A DNA stretch of 64,000 nt from Chionoecetes opilio (taxonomy: Eukaryota; Arthropoda; Malacostraca; Decapoda; Majidae): assembly GCA_016584305.1 (NCBI GenBank), contig JACEEZ010000427.1, forward strand, positions 136,001-200,000, read 5' to 3'. Shown here one piece after another: positions 22,587-62,468 of this stretch; position 1 is the stretch's first letter, and each line of letters starts with the position of its first letter. The notes beneath the pieces are model-generated. The model had not been told where the DNA came from. It worked only from the letters and a program-made list of their open reading frames with translations, and made no database searches. The translations under genes and the position numbers were made by a program.

Positions 22587-23453
22587 CATGCATACCCTAT
22601 GTACTAGACCTAACTATAGCCTTGCTCTTAAAACTAAACCTAACTTAGCCTTAGCCCCTTTAAACTAACCATAGCCTAAGAAAATTTTATGTTTGCACAA
22701 CATTTCATTAGCCCATACTTTCACACTCGTTTCATCACTTTAACACTCAACAGTTTATTATGTTTAGCCATTTTACAATATTTTATGATGATTATCAACA
22801 GGATATCGGCCGGTCGCAAACAGACCCTTTACAAGCAAACGCCTTTTTGGCCCAAAGGTGTGGAGAGAGAGGGAAAACACACATCTATAGAAACAGTAGA
22901 AAAGGTGAAAAATACTTGAATCAGACAGTCATATTCTAAATATTAGCCAGTATGGTCAGCCCTACTAGCGGTACCAAAGCCACATCAGACAACCATGCAT
23001 CACAATCACCGGTCAAAACTGCAGTTATAGCTACATATATCCTACTTTGCACAAAATTTACTCTCCTGCACATAACTAGCGCGGGGCCCTGCCGACCATA
23101 TAAGCACCCCCCCCCCCCCGCTAGTATAACTAACCTAGCCCTATGCCGGCATTGATTACTTATCCATTATAACCTCGACGGCGCATCGCCTGGGAGGGGG
23201 GGCGGGCGGAGTCGCCACTCCAGACCTACCCAGTGTTATATTCATTTCCTCCCTTTTTTTTTTTATTCAGTCGCGCGCCTTTATAGGCGATTAGAAATGC
23301 TGCAAATGCAAGTCAGCTTCTATAACTTGAGCGACGCGTTATAACTCTTAGCCTCTGTAACTGCTTTAAACTGACATTTACAGTCAGAACCGAAGCACCA
23401 AGAAACATCTTCACTCACAAGCCTTATTACTATAACTCCTGAAGGCACGGTAC
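22587..23453. other. Unassigned intergenic sequence
   Basis: CCTAACC-like words at about 22,608-22,680, a short C run at 23,108-23,120, otherwise unique. No gene is recognised. Confidence 0.4.
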
Positions 23454-24345
23454 AATTCTAGCAGTCCTTTCCCGCCCCCTTATTAGCGCCGGCAGGGTTT
23501 CCTCCAGACCTTCCACGATCACTTGGTGATACACTCTAACACGGAGTTAATAAAGTGCCCGAAGCAAAGCTGCCCCCTTCACCCTCACTCCCCCCTAAAC
23601 GAACCCCCCTGCAACAAAAAAAATAAAAAAAACAAAAAAAAACCCATCAAAAAAATATAACTATGGTAAATATTAATCATTACTACCTCACTATAACCAT
23701 AACCTAACCACTCAATATAACCTAGCCTAAACCGCATATAACCAAGCCTAATCTTACTAATAACCTCCTAGAGAGACCAAAAAATTAATATACTAACCTC
23801 ACCTCAATATAAACCTAACCTGGTAAATTCTAGTTCCCCGCCCAATTACTAGTCTCGCTAGGGAGATTATTGGTAAGGTCTCTGCAGTATAGTCTATCTC
23901 ACTTAAGACTGGATTCTTGCGGGAGATAGCTCGATGCCCCTAAGTACCCGGAGCTATGCGAAGCGACGATCCGCCTGATTAGGCTGATAGCACGCGGGCG
24001 GCCCGTGGCTGATGGTGGTGGTAGTTTTATTTTTTTATTCTTTTTTTGTATGCCTCTAGCCAATCAGCGAGGCGATCCTTACATAACTCAGGTAGGCCCA
24101 TCCGAAGCCCTAGCTCCCAAGAAATACCAGCTTAAGTCAGAATAGACTATCGTTATAGTGAGGTTAGGTTTAGAAAAAATTATTTTGGGGATCCAGAGGA
24201 TGGGGTCATTTAGGGGGGGCAGGGGGGTTGAAGGTGGCATCTTTCCCTACTTTATATTTTACGTGTTAGAGGTATCTAAAAATGATCTGTTAAGGTCTGG
24301 AGGGGAAAAAAACCACTAATAAGGGCGGGAAAGGACTCTAGAATT
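23454..24345. mobile_element. TTAGG-bearing foldback element, copy 2
   Basis: Outer ends match copy 1 at 869-1,256 (GTCCTTTCCCGCCC and the inverted GGGCGGGAAAGGACTCTAG). Arms include AACCTAACC/GGTTAGGTT words. The ~890-base length shows extra interior sequence. Confidence 0.75.
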
Positions 24346-24529
24346 TATCTGTGGAAAAGGCCAAAGTTCTGAGGCGTTTAAAAAGTCTTGTCTATATATT
24401 TGAGCATTTATCATCTTTTAAAGTTGTCACCACCCTTTCCTACATACCTTTATAAGTCTTTGTGGGAGTAGATGAAGTCGATCCTCAGCCTGAGAGGCCT
24501 GTAAGAGCAGTAAATGTAGCGCCGCGGGC

Positions 24530-24950
24530 GCCCGGCCACTTCCACTGGTAATATTTTGAATATTGGCTTCGAGACAACGCCGTTGTCGGGCTAAAAATGT
24601 CCCACCTCAAAATAGGGGTCGGTACCTTATTCACCCTTCCTTTTCTCTTTCTCATAGCATAAATGGAGTTCGACATGGGTCAAAACAGGAACACTAGTCT
24701 CTCATGTTGATATTTCAGTGAAGTGAACAGTAGTTATCTGAGCCCAAAAAACGTGTAATGATGAGTGAGATGAGACATAAACAACCTGAGCAGTGGCGTA
24801 CCCAAGAAAATTGAAAAGGGGGGGGCCAATATATAATATAAAATTAATATAATATTATATATATATATATATTATATATATATATATATATATAATAAAT
24901 ATATAATTTATATAATTTTTTCTTTGCCAAAGGGGGGGGCCATGGCCGCA

Positions 24951-25010
<60 letters not shown>

Positions 25011-25415
25011 GGTACGCCACTGAACAGAGTGACTAGTATTTTTGTTTTGACCCATGTTTCCTGTTCTAGCACTCTTCAAACAGCATTTATGCTATGAGAA
25101 AGAGAGGGTCAAAACAAGAACACAAGCATAAATGCTGTTTGAAGAGTGCTATAACAGGAAATATGGGTCAAAACAGGAACTAGTCTCTCATGTTGATATG
25201 TCTCATCTCACTCATTATTACACGTTATTTGCTCAGATAACTACTGTTCACTCACTGAAATATCAACATGAGAGACTAGTGTTCCTGTTTTGACCCATGT
25301 CGAACTCCATTTATGCTATGAGAAAGAGAAAAGGAAGGGTGAATAAGGTACCGACCCCTATTTTGAGGTGCGACATTTTTAGCCCGACACCGTCACAACG
25401 GGCGCGAGTGGCCAA
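24530..25415. mobile_element. Large inverted-repeat element with nested insertions
   Basis: The left arm (about 24,530-24,786) pairs with the right arm (about 25,190-25,415), including ATGGGTCAAAACAGGAAC and GGTCGGTACCTTATTC and their complements. A second hairpin (about 25,036-25,110 with 25,115-25,180) and the element at 24,791-25,022 sit in the loop. Confidence 0.8.
24791..25022. mobile_element. hAT-like MITE with poly(C) tract
   Basis: Inverted ends CAGTGGCGTACC and GGTACGCCACTG. The interior has an AT repeat (24,855-24,920) and about 55 C residues (24,954-25,008). The flanking 8-mers AACCTGAG and AACAGAGT are only partly alike, so the target duplication is uncertain. Confidence 0.65.
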
Positions 25416-26062
25416 CAGTTGGTTACGATTCAGCCACCTAATAATCAACAATTATCCTTAATCCGAGCTTTGAACCCTATTTAATTCCTTCGGCCCGGCC
25501 ATTCATGTCACATCCACTTAATATATTATCCTTGGGCCGAGTCAAGGAAGACAGTGTTGGGCCTGTACGAATTTATCAATAATTGGCCCAATATACAGTT
25601 CCCGCTGCGGGGCCGACATCGGCTTCATCCGATTTGCCGAAACCAGTCGCCCTGCCGCCGGTGCCGATACGTACCCGGCACAAGCCGACACAGGCCCGCA
25701 TAGCCCATGTTTGCTGGGAATATAGCACCTGGAATATCAATTTCACGCAAAATAACTAACTCTAAATTCTTCCATCTTCGTAGTTTTCCCTCCGTAGGTC
25801 CACCCGCGGCGACCCCGACTTATCCCCACAATGCACCGATGTAAACAAACCGTGACGTAGTTATGTCTGGGGCCCTATCCTCCAACAACTGACTCCGATA
25901 CCATTAATGAACACTCCAGCAACAAATATCCGCCAATACACCTGTACCTATGTACCAAGCAGCTGAACTGTCACAAATTAGACAAAACTTACTCCTTTAA
26001 AAGTGAAATGGTTTGGCAATAACAGAACTCTTGCGATATATATAAATGGTGAGAGAGAGAGA
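25416..26062. other. Intergenic sequence with the inverted copy of the 17,550 segment
   Basis: 25,720-25,865 is the inverted copy of 17,550-17,692. The rest is unassigned. Confidence 0.6.
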
Positions 26063-26128
26063 ACATAAGAACATAAGAAAATAAGGAAGCTACAAGAGGC
26101 CGTGATACCTACACGAGTTAGTTCCTGT
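26063..26128 (+). repeat. GAAGCTAC interspersed repeat
   Basis: Begins AACATAAGAACATAAG, right after a short (GA)n run. Confidence 0.85.
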
Positions 26129-26527
26129 AGAAGTGCAGAGGAGGTTCCTGTAGACGAGGCGATGCAGGGGCGTTGTAGGTTGTAGGGAGGAGAAAAAAGA
26201 CAAGATATGGAGATACGATTCTTTACTCGACAAAAGAGAGAGAGAGAGAGAGATACATTGTTCAGCAACGCTATGCTTGACCAGTGACGTGCGGACCTAA
26301 TTTAGGGCAGATGCTCATTATAGTAAGAGGAACATCTGCTTTACTAATATGATCAATTTACCTCACAACTGGTATCAAGAGAGAAACAATAAGCTGTCTG
26401 AAATAAAGGTCACTTCATTCCAAGACAGAAGGGGCGGGTACTTAACTGTCCCAGCACCCTCCTGTGCGTAACAACTTCACCTTGAAACAACTCAAAGGTG
26501 ATCCAACTATTTGTTAACTTCGCATCC

Positions 26528-26793
<266 letters not shown>

Positions 26794-27232
26794 AGCTGCA
26801 CCTCATAAACAACACTAAGAGAGAGACACCACCTCCCTCCACCTTCCTTTTCTCTCCAATGATAGATGGGGAAGAGGAGTCGTTATAGGAGGAGAAAAAG
26901 TAGAAAAAAAAGAAAAGTCAAGAAAGAGGTTAAGGCGGAGGGAGGTGCATTTCTCCACACAACAACACTGTATAATATTTACAATACAACCTACAACTTG
27001 CATAATGAACAACTCGGCGTGAGCGCTAGGGAGACTGGCTACTGTATCCAGGAGTCCCAGGGATCCTTGATTGTTCTACGGGGGCGGGGGGGCGGGGTTG
27101 ACGGCGCCAGGGACTGGACTGCTGAAGGGGGGGACGAGGGAGGCGAGGGATAGGGGGAAGCTGCGACGGCGACTGACTGTTCGAGAGGCAGTGAGGAAGC
27201 TCGCCAGGAGGACTTGATGAGAAGGTTGAAGA

Positions 27233-27493
27233 CAGTGCCGTTTCTAGCCTATTGGGGCCCTATGTGAAATGCTGTTTGGGGCCCTATTTTGTAAAACTAT
27301 GATGGGGGGATTCCAAGCCCTCTAAGGTGGTCCGGGGGCACGCCTTTAATATTTAAATGCATCAATCTGGTGCACTTTAATAAGAAAAGACTAGATTCTA
27401 AAAAAAAAAATAATAATGGCAGCTGGGGGCCCCTTGGTGGCTTAGGGGGCCCTATGCAACCGCGTAGTTCACATATTGTAAGCAACGGCCCTG
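27233..27493. mobile_element. hAT-like MITE with 8-bp target duplication
   Basis: Ends CAGTGCCGTTTCTAGCC and GCAACGGCCCTG are imperfect inverted repeats. GTTGAAGA occurs directly outside both ends (27,225-27,232 and 27,494-27,501); an 8-bp duplication is the hAT signature. 261 bases, no coding capacity. Confidence 0.9.
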
Positions 27494-27779
27494 GTTGAAG
27501 ATATAATACCACAGCAGAAGTGGATTTGTAACTTCTACATCATTTCCTCCTTGGCTGATAGTGATGAAACCCGCTAGAGGTATAGACTAGCATATCTAAG
27601 GCATTTGTAACTCTTCAATAGAAGTACAAGTGCCATCTGTTGCTTCTCTTTCCAAGCGGGTTCCTCAAAGCTAAGACTCCCTCACTGCCCTTACTTACGT
27701 ATGCTGTCGGGGCTACGGCAGGGATGAGGCAGACGAACAGAGCGACAGAGGTAATAACTTTTCTCTACTCAGTTTACTG

Positions 27780-28870
27780 GGAAGAGGAATAAACATCGGA
27801 AAAAGAACTAACAGAGACAGACAAGCATACTGACGCAACCGTACGTACAAAAAGCTGTAATTTAGCGAGGGGCGAGGACGTAATAATGATAACAGTGGCA
27901 GTATTGCAATGAACCTTTCTTGTACCTCAGAAATAAATATCGGAAAAAAACTGAAAGACATACAAGCATACTGACGCTAACTAAGGCAGACGCAACCGTA
28001 CGTACAAAAAGCTGTAATTTTACGAGTGGCGGGACGATATAATGACAACAGTGGCAGTATTGCAATGAACATTTCTTGTACCTCAGAAATAAATATCGGA
28101 AAAAACGGACAGAGACATACAAGCATACTGACGCTAAGGGAGACGCAACCGTACATACAAAAAGCTGTACTTTAGCGAGGGGCGAGGACGTACTAATGAC
28201 AACAGTGGCAGTATTGCAATGAACCTTTCTTGTACCTCATAAATAAATATCGGAATTAAAACGGACAGAGATAGGCTAGCATACTGACGCTAAGGGAGAC
28301 GCAACCGTACGTACAAAAAGCTGTAATTTTTTGAAGGGTGAGGACATTAAACAGTGGCTGTATTCCAATGAACCTTTCTTGTACCTCAGAAATAAATATC
28401 GGAATAAAACCTGACAGAGACAGACAAGCATACTGACGCTAAGGCAGAAGCAACCGTACGTACAAAAAGCTGTAATAGTAGCAAGGACAGAAAACAGTGG
28501 CAGTATTGCAATGAACCTTTCTTGTAGTACCTCAGAAATAAACATCGGAAAAAAACCGGACAGATACAGACAAGCATAGCTACTGACGCTAAAGCAGACG
28601 CAACCGTACGTACAAAAAGCTGTAATTTAGCGAGGGGCGAGGACGTTATAATAACAGTAGCAGTATTCAAGTATTGCAATGAGCCTTTCTTGTTGCTCAG
28701 AAATAAATATCGGAATAAAAGCTGACAGAGATAGGCAAGCATACTGACGCTAAGAAAGACGCAACCGTACGTACAAAAAGCTGTAATTTTGCGAGGGGCG
28801 AGGACAGAAAACAGTGGCATCATAATGAAAACCGTATTGCAGTATTGCAATGAACCTTTCCTGTACCTCA
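27780..28870. repeat. Satellite-like array, ~154-bp unit, seven copies
   Basis: The marker ACAAAAAGCTGTAAT-like word recurs at about 27,847, 28,004, 28,157, 28,313, 28,462, 28,612 and 28,773, giving spacings of 149-161. Each unit also has CGCAACCGTACGTAC and GCAATGAACCTTTCTTG. Minus-strand open frames repeat with the unit and are not taken as genes. Confidence 0.92.
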
Positions 28871-28879
28871 GAAATTATA

Positions 28880-30600
28880 CCGTGAAGAGATTGAAGTGAG
28901 GGGCGAGGGAGGAGGAGAGGAAAAGGTGCGAACGAGTCAATGGTTGAACGGGAGACGGATAAAAAAAATAAGGAGTGACTAGGAGTTTTAAAGGAGCGAA
29001 TGAGTCAACGCTAGACGGATAAGAAACTAAGGAAGGACGAGGAGTTTAAGAGGAGTTTCAACAATAGCAGTAGCAGCAGCAGCGGCTAGAATCACGTTGC
29101 TATGACATTGTTATCAAACACTACTCTGACGGCGTGGGTGAGGGAGGAGAACGGGTGATAGGGAGGCCAGGGGTGAGGAAGGGTGACGCCATAAGGGTGA
29201 ATGGGGTGAGTGGGGTGTAGGAAGGGTGGGATCCCGGGTTTATAAAGTTTTAAAAAGTACGTCTTTAATATTATAATTCATCCCTTCTAATGGGGGTTAA
29301 TAGAAGCTAGACACGAACAACAACGGGAAAAGGAAGAGGAGGAGGAGGAGGAGGAGGAGGAGGAGGAGGAGGAGGAGGAGGAGGAGGAGGAGGAGAAGAG
29401 AGGATAAAGGAAGAAGAGGGGAGGAGGAGGGGAAAAGAAGGAAACTGATTGACCCAAAAATAAGAAAAAAAAAGTGTGGGTATTCAAGTCAGTTTCTCTA
29501 ATATTCTCTTTATCTATATTCTTATTATTCTTATACTTTATAACGTTTTAACTATACGTAACCGACGAAGGAAGGAAGGAAGAAGAAGGAGGAGGAGGAG
29601 GAGGAGGAGGAGGAGGAGGAGGAGGAGGAGGAGGAGGAGGAGGAGGAGATAGACAGAAGTATTGATTGCCAAATTGCTTCTATTACAGATTGTGATTGCG
29701 TCAAAAATGGAGCAATTTTTCAGAGAGAGTGAGAAAAAAAGAAAGAGAAAGATTGAGGAAGGTGAGGAAATTAAGGATGGCGGGAAAAAGGGAGAGAGGG
29801 AATGAAGGAAGAAATAAAATGAATGGACTCAGAATGGGAGAGGAAAAAAATAATAACAATGGCGAAGAGAGAGAGAAAAAGAAGCAAAGATAACAAAAAG
29901 AAAGAAACTTGGAAAGAAACAAGAGAAACAAGGAAAAGAAAAGGAAACGGAAAATATAATAAAGTGAAGGAGAGAGAGAGGAAGAGAGGCAAGGGACAAA
30001 AATAATGACAATGGAGAAGTTAAAGAGAGAAAGAAAAATGAAGAAACAAAGATAAGGAAAGAAAGAAGAGAAACAAGGTAGAGAAAAGGAAACGGAAAAT
30101 ATAATAAAGTGAAGGAGGTTTAAGGGGAGAGAGGAAGAGAGGCAAGGGACAAAAAATGGATATAGAGAGGAAAATGGAAGAGATTTGAGTCACTCCTTTA
30201 GGGCGGGACGGGGCAAAGGGACTTCATAAAATGGGGAAGTATTGGACATGGGGCGGGGCGGGGCATTCAAAGGGGCGCAACGGGGAAGTGAAGGAAGGAA
30301 GGAAGACTGATCATAAGGCGGGATTGAAGATAGAAGAAAACAATGCAAAGAAAGAAAAAATGAGTAAGAAGGAAGATGATTTCCTTTAGAATTTCAGAGT
30401 CGAAGAAAGGAGTTTTTTGGTTTTTGGTAACAATGAGGAGGTTTTTGAAGTTTCTTATGAGTGAGGCGCGGGAAGAGAAAGGCGTCACTCATGGATGAAG
30501 TAAAGGAACACAATAGAAGGAAGTTTGAAGAAGGTTATAGTAAATATCCGATTGTTTTAGGTAGTAATAATAAGTGGAAGAAAAGACGATAGTTGTCATG
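28880..30600. repeat. Purine-rich region with (GGA)n tracts
   Basis: (GGA)n at 29,330-29,395 and 29,589-29,650; imperfect repeats of AAACGGAAAATATAATAAAG at about 29,943 and 30,088. No gene is recognised. Confidence 0.7.
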
Positions 30601-30602
30601 TA

Positions 30603-30657
30603 CACGGATAGAGAGAGGGGGGGGGGGGAGAGAGGAGGAGAGAGAGAGAGAGAGAGG

Positions 30658-30740
<83 letters not shown>
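30603..30740. repeat. (GA)n microsatellite
   Basis: Ends directly at a GAAGCTAC interspersed repeat. Confidence 0.97.
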
Positions 30741-30743
<3 letters not shown>

Positions 30744-30765
30744 ATAAGAAAATAAGGAAGCTATG
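30741..30765 (+). repeat. GAAGCTAC interspersed repeat, 5' part of a split copy
   Basis: AACATAAGAAAATAAGGAAG plus CTA. The rest of the unit resumes at 32,483 (GGCCGTGAGACCTATACTTG), beyond the element at 30,766-32,480. Confidence 0.85.
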
Positions 30766-32480
30766 GGGAGTTTTCTAATAAGCTCACGCTCAAGCCTGTT
30801 TCTCGCACTCTCATATCCTCTGCCCTTTGAGCTGAATGATCTATCATTTACCGTAAATTCCCTGTACTTTTTCGGGACATATCAGAATTACCCTTCAATA
30901 TAACAACTGAAACAGTTCTTAATAAAAAATGTAGTTTATCATTTTATTTGTCTGCAGTTGATGAAAATATTGGCAAAAGAATTGAATATTTGAAAACTCA
31001 ATCTTTAAAAATCGTCTGTTCATGAAAACACGCAAGTTATAGCAGAATGAAGCTTCAGGAAATATCTACTTGTAGGTAAGCATTCACTGAGTACCTGTTT
31101 TAGGTGTATATGTCTCTCTTATGACGAACATTTAACCAAGAAGTAATTTCAGTGCTTGGCACCTCAACGAACAGTCCCGGATTTTAGACAGTAGAAAACT
31201 AGAAATGTTTGTTTACTAAAATAGCCCCGCCGCCCACGCCGCCTCTCTGAATCAATCAATCAACCCTTCCCTCTGAATACCCTATAGTCCTCTGGTTTAT
31301 CCTATGTCAACAGGTTTATCTGATGTTTGATGTTTGAATAATTTCATCGTATCGACGCAGCTGAGATGGATCTCCGCTGTAACCAGACAGCTCTCTCACA
31401 AACTACCCCTAGAGAGCTGTCTGCTAGTGCTTAGTGTTGGCCGAAGCCAGCACCCCGGGAGGCGGGTTACAAACCCCCGGCTAACACCCAGTACCCAATC
31501 ACTGCTGGGTGGACAGGGGCTCGGGTTTTTAAAGAAACAGCCCAACTGTTTTCGCTCCGCCCGGGGATCGAACCCGGGACTTCTCGGTTGTGAATCGAGC
31601 GTGCTTCCCCTACACCACGGAGTATCTGTTAGAGGAAGAAGACTAAATCAGTAAGTGCGAAACAGGGAGTCTTAATTTAAAGACAACGAGTTCGGTAGAG
31701 TGAGAATTTACGTTTAGAGAAACATATGGGTTGTTTTCTGGAGGACAAACAAGGCAATAAGAGGAAACAAAATCGTAATTCGGAATCAGGATATGGGGGT
31801 AAATAAGAAAGTGTTTTCGGAGGCAGCATAACTTGAAGCTCAGAGCACGAAATAAGGAGACGAGTCTCCGGTATGTGGGAGCGGATGACGTGAATATTCC
31901 AGTAGAGGACAGACAGTGTGAAGAGATCACCGGGTGATGATAGTTAGGATGACAGCCCCTGGGGTTGAGGGGTTAGGAGTATCAGGGATGTGAGCCGTGA
32001 GGTATAAGGGAGCGGCGGTGCTGAGCGTGTGATGACAACAGGAAAGTGAGTTATAGCAGATCCTGCCGGCGGGATGGTTTCTGTGATGCTGAACGCCACA
32101 CTGTGTTTTGGTTATATTTTCGTCGTAAGAGAGACATATACACCTAAAACAGGTACTCAGTGAATGCTTACTTACAAGTAGATATTTCCTGAAGCTTCAT
32201 TCTGCTATAACTTGCGTGTTTTCATGAACAGACGATTTTTAAAGATTGAGTTTTCAAGTATTCAATTCTTTTGCCAATATTTTCATCAACTGCAGACAAA
32301 TAAAATGATAAGCTACATTTTTTATTAAGAACTGTTTCAGTTGTTGTATTGAAGGGTAATTTTGATATGTCCCGAAAAAGTACAGGGAATTTACGGTAAA
32401 TGATAGATCATTCAGGCTCAAAGGGCAAAGGATGTGAGATGCGCGAGAGACATCTGGCGGCTTAGCTTTGAAAACTCCCC
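30766..32480. mobile_element. 1.7-kb element with ~360-bp terminal inverted repeats
   Basis: The arms 30,766-31,127 and 32,118-32,480 are near-complementary from GGGGAGTTTTC inwards (inner end GTATATGTCTCTCTTATGACG). The ~990-base interior holds the SINE at 31,431-31,625 and no transposase-like frame. It is inserted in a GAAGCTAC repeat. The flanking bases do not give a clear target duplication. Confidence 0.85.
31431..31625 (-). mobile_element. tRNA-Val-headed SINE, copy 3
   Basis: Inverse copy; the head at 31,553-31,625 has the GGGATCGAACCCGGGA T-loop complement. It lacks the last ~60 bases and tail present in copies 1 and 2. Confidence 0.88.
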
Positions 32481-32515
32481 ATTATAGGCCGTGAGACCTA
32501 TACTTGGTAGTTCCT

Positions 32516-32517
<2 letters not shown>

Positions 32518-32592
<75 letters not shown>
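32518..32592. repeat. (GA)n microsatellite
   Basis: Follows the 3' part of the split GAAGCTAC repeat (32,483-32,516). It would lie in the 3' untranslated region of the minus-strand TRIM-Cyp-like gene if transcription continues this far. Confidence 0.95.
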
Positions 32593-32596
<4 letters not shown>

Positions 32597-32675
32597 AAGG
32601 TTGTCATAAAGGTGGAGGAGGACTGGAGGAGCAACGTTCAGAGGTGGCGGTGGCGGCGGTAGTGGTGGATGTGTC

Positions 32676-56864
<24,189 letters not shown>

Positions 56865-57226
56865 CCTGATGCCTTCCTTACAGCACCACACCTTGACTGC
56901 TTGTGTGTGCCTGCCCTCTCTCTCTCACACACACACTCTATCTCTCGAATGACTTTTCTCTTCTTATTTATCACGAAATTACACTTTTGTCTCTTTTGCT
57001 CCTTTCTTTATTTTTCTCTCTCTCTTACTTTTCTCACTCTCTCTCTCAAGCACTCATTCGTAAAGTCACTCTCGTTCGCTTTTTTTGGCTCTCGTTTTTT
57101 CTCCTATTTTGCTCTTTTCTTGTTTATGTGTGCTGCGTTTCACTGAGTCTCTTTTATTTGTGATTTATTGTATTTGATTTTTTTTCTGATTTGTTCTTAG
57201 TGGTATTTACTGAAGATCTCTTTCTC
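56865..57226. promoter_or_regulatory. Presumed promoter side of the TRIM-Cyp-like gene
   Basis: This is upstream of candidate exon 1 on the minus strand. It is purine-rich on that strand and shows no clear TATA box or initiator. A CACGAAATTACACTTTT segment recurs at about 58,390. Confidence 0.25.

Positions 57227-58843
<1,617 letters not shown>

Positions 58844-58937
<94 letters not shown>
58844..58937. repeat. (GT)n microsatellite
   Basis: Uninterrupted GT repeat. Confidence 0.98.
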
Positions 58938-59524
58938 ATGCTACCACCATCACCACCACCATATCCAAACACCATTTTCACTACCTCGACTGTCACCACC
59001 ACGTATCTTTTTTCCTTTTATCATCACCACCATCACCACCATTAATAATTTTTTCTTACCTCCATTATCACCACCACTATTACCCCTACCCACCACCACC
59101 ACCCAACACACGCTCCTTCTTGCCCCAACCTCCATTATCTCCCTCCCTCCCCTCCCCCTCCCTCAACCACCACCACCACAACCCAAGTCATAACACCCAA
59201 CCAACAACCAACCAATTTGACAGTTAATAACATCCACAACGGACATGATGTTACTAACCACCTAATACTAATGACAGGATACCACGCCAACTATTTAAAC
59301 TTTCTCACATAAATCGATACAAGAAAATGTATTATATAACGAGTCTTCTTTTATTTATTTCCTCTATTTACTGACGGATTTAAAGGAACATTAAAGTAAA
59401 ATACAAAGCGGGGAGGATCAGAAGTCTCACAAACGAGGCCATTAGCGTTTTATGTCAAGATTACGAAGAGGGAATATACAGCTTTTTCCATAAAAATTTG
59501 ACGCGTTATGGTATTGTGCAATTT

Positions 59525-59528
59525 GGAG

Positions 59529-59565
<37 letters not shown>

Positions 59566-59573
59566 GAGAGGAG

Positions 59574-59623
<50 letters not shown>

Positions 59624-59811
59624 GAGAGAGAGAAGAAGGTTAAAAACTTGTCCACAACTTGTTGGCCGCAGACTGTATCACAATTGTTATCTCCAGGCGT
59701 TGAGTTTAACACGGAAGAGGAGGAGGAGGAGGAGGAGGAGGAGGAGGAGGAGGAGGAGGAGGAGGAGGAGGAGGAGGAGGAGGAGGAGGAGGAGGAGGAG
59801 GAGGAGGAGGA
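59525..59811. repeat. (GA)n and (GGA)n
   Basis: GA repeat 59,525-59,634 and GGA repeat 59,715-59,811. Confidence 0.97.
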
Positions 59812-60146
59812 TAGAGGGAGGAGAAGGAGGGTGGAGAAAGAGGAGGAGAGGGAGGAGAAGGAAGAAGGAAGGAATAGGAAGGAGGAGTAGGTTATACCAT
59901 CTTCGGTAAAAATATAAGGATGGAGACAGGAAAAAAAGTATGGAAAAAAAAGAGGAGGAGGAAGAGGAGGAGTCAAAGAAATAGAAGAAGCAATAGAAGA
60001 AAAAGAAGAAGAGAAAGAAAAAGAAGAAAGAAAAGAAAATCATTGGCCATTCAAAGATAAATGAAAACAAGAAAAGAAAGTATCCCAGGGTACTCTATTT
60101 ATTACCCTCATTAGTACGTCCGTTCGAGTATACATATAAGCAACGA

Positions 60147-62468
<2,322 letters not shown>

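Noticed and set aside
27862..28850. Minus-strand frames with FRYLFLRYKK repeats
   Set aside because: They follow the 154-bp satellite units, with stops and frame changes between units.
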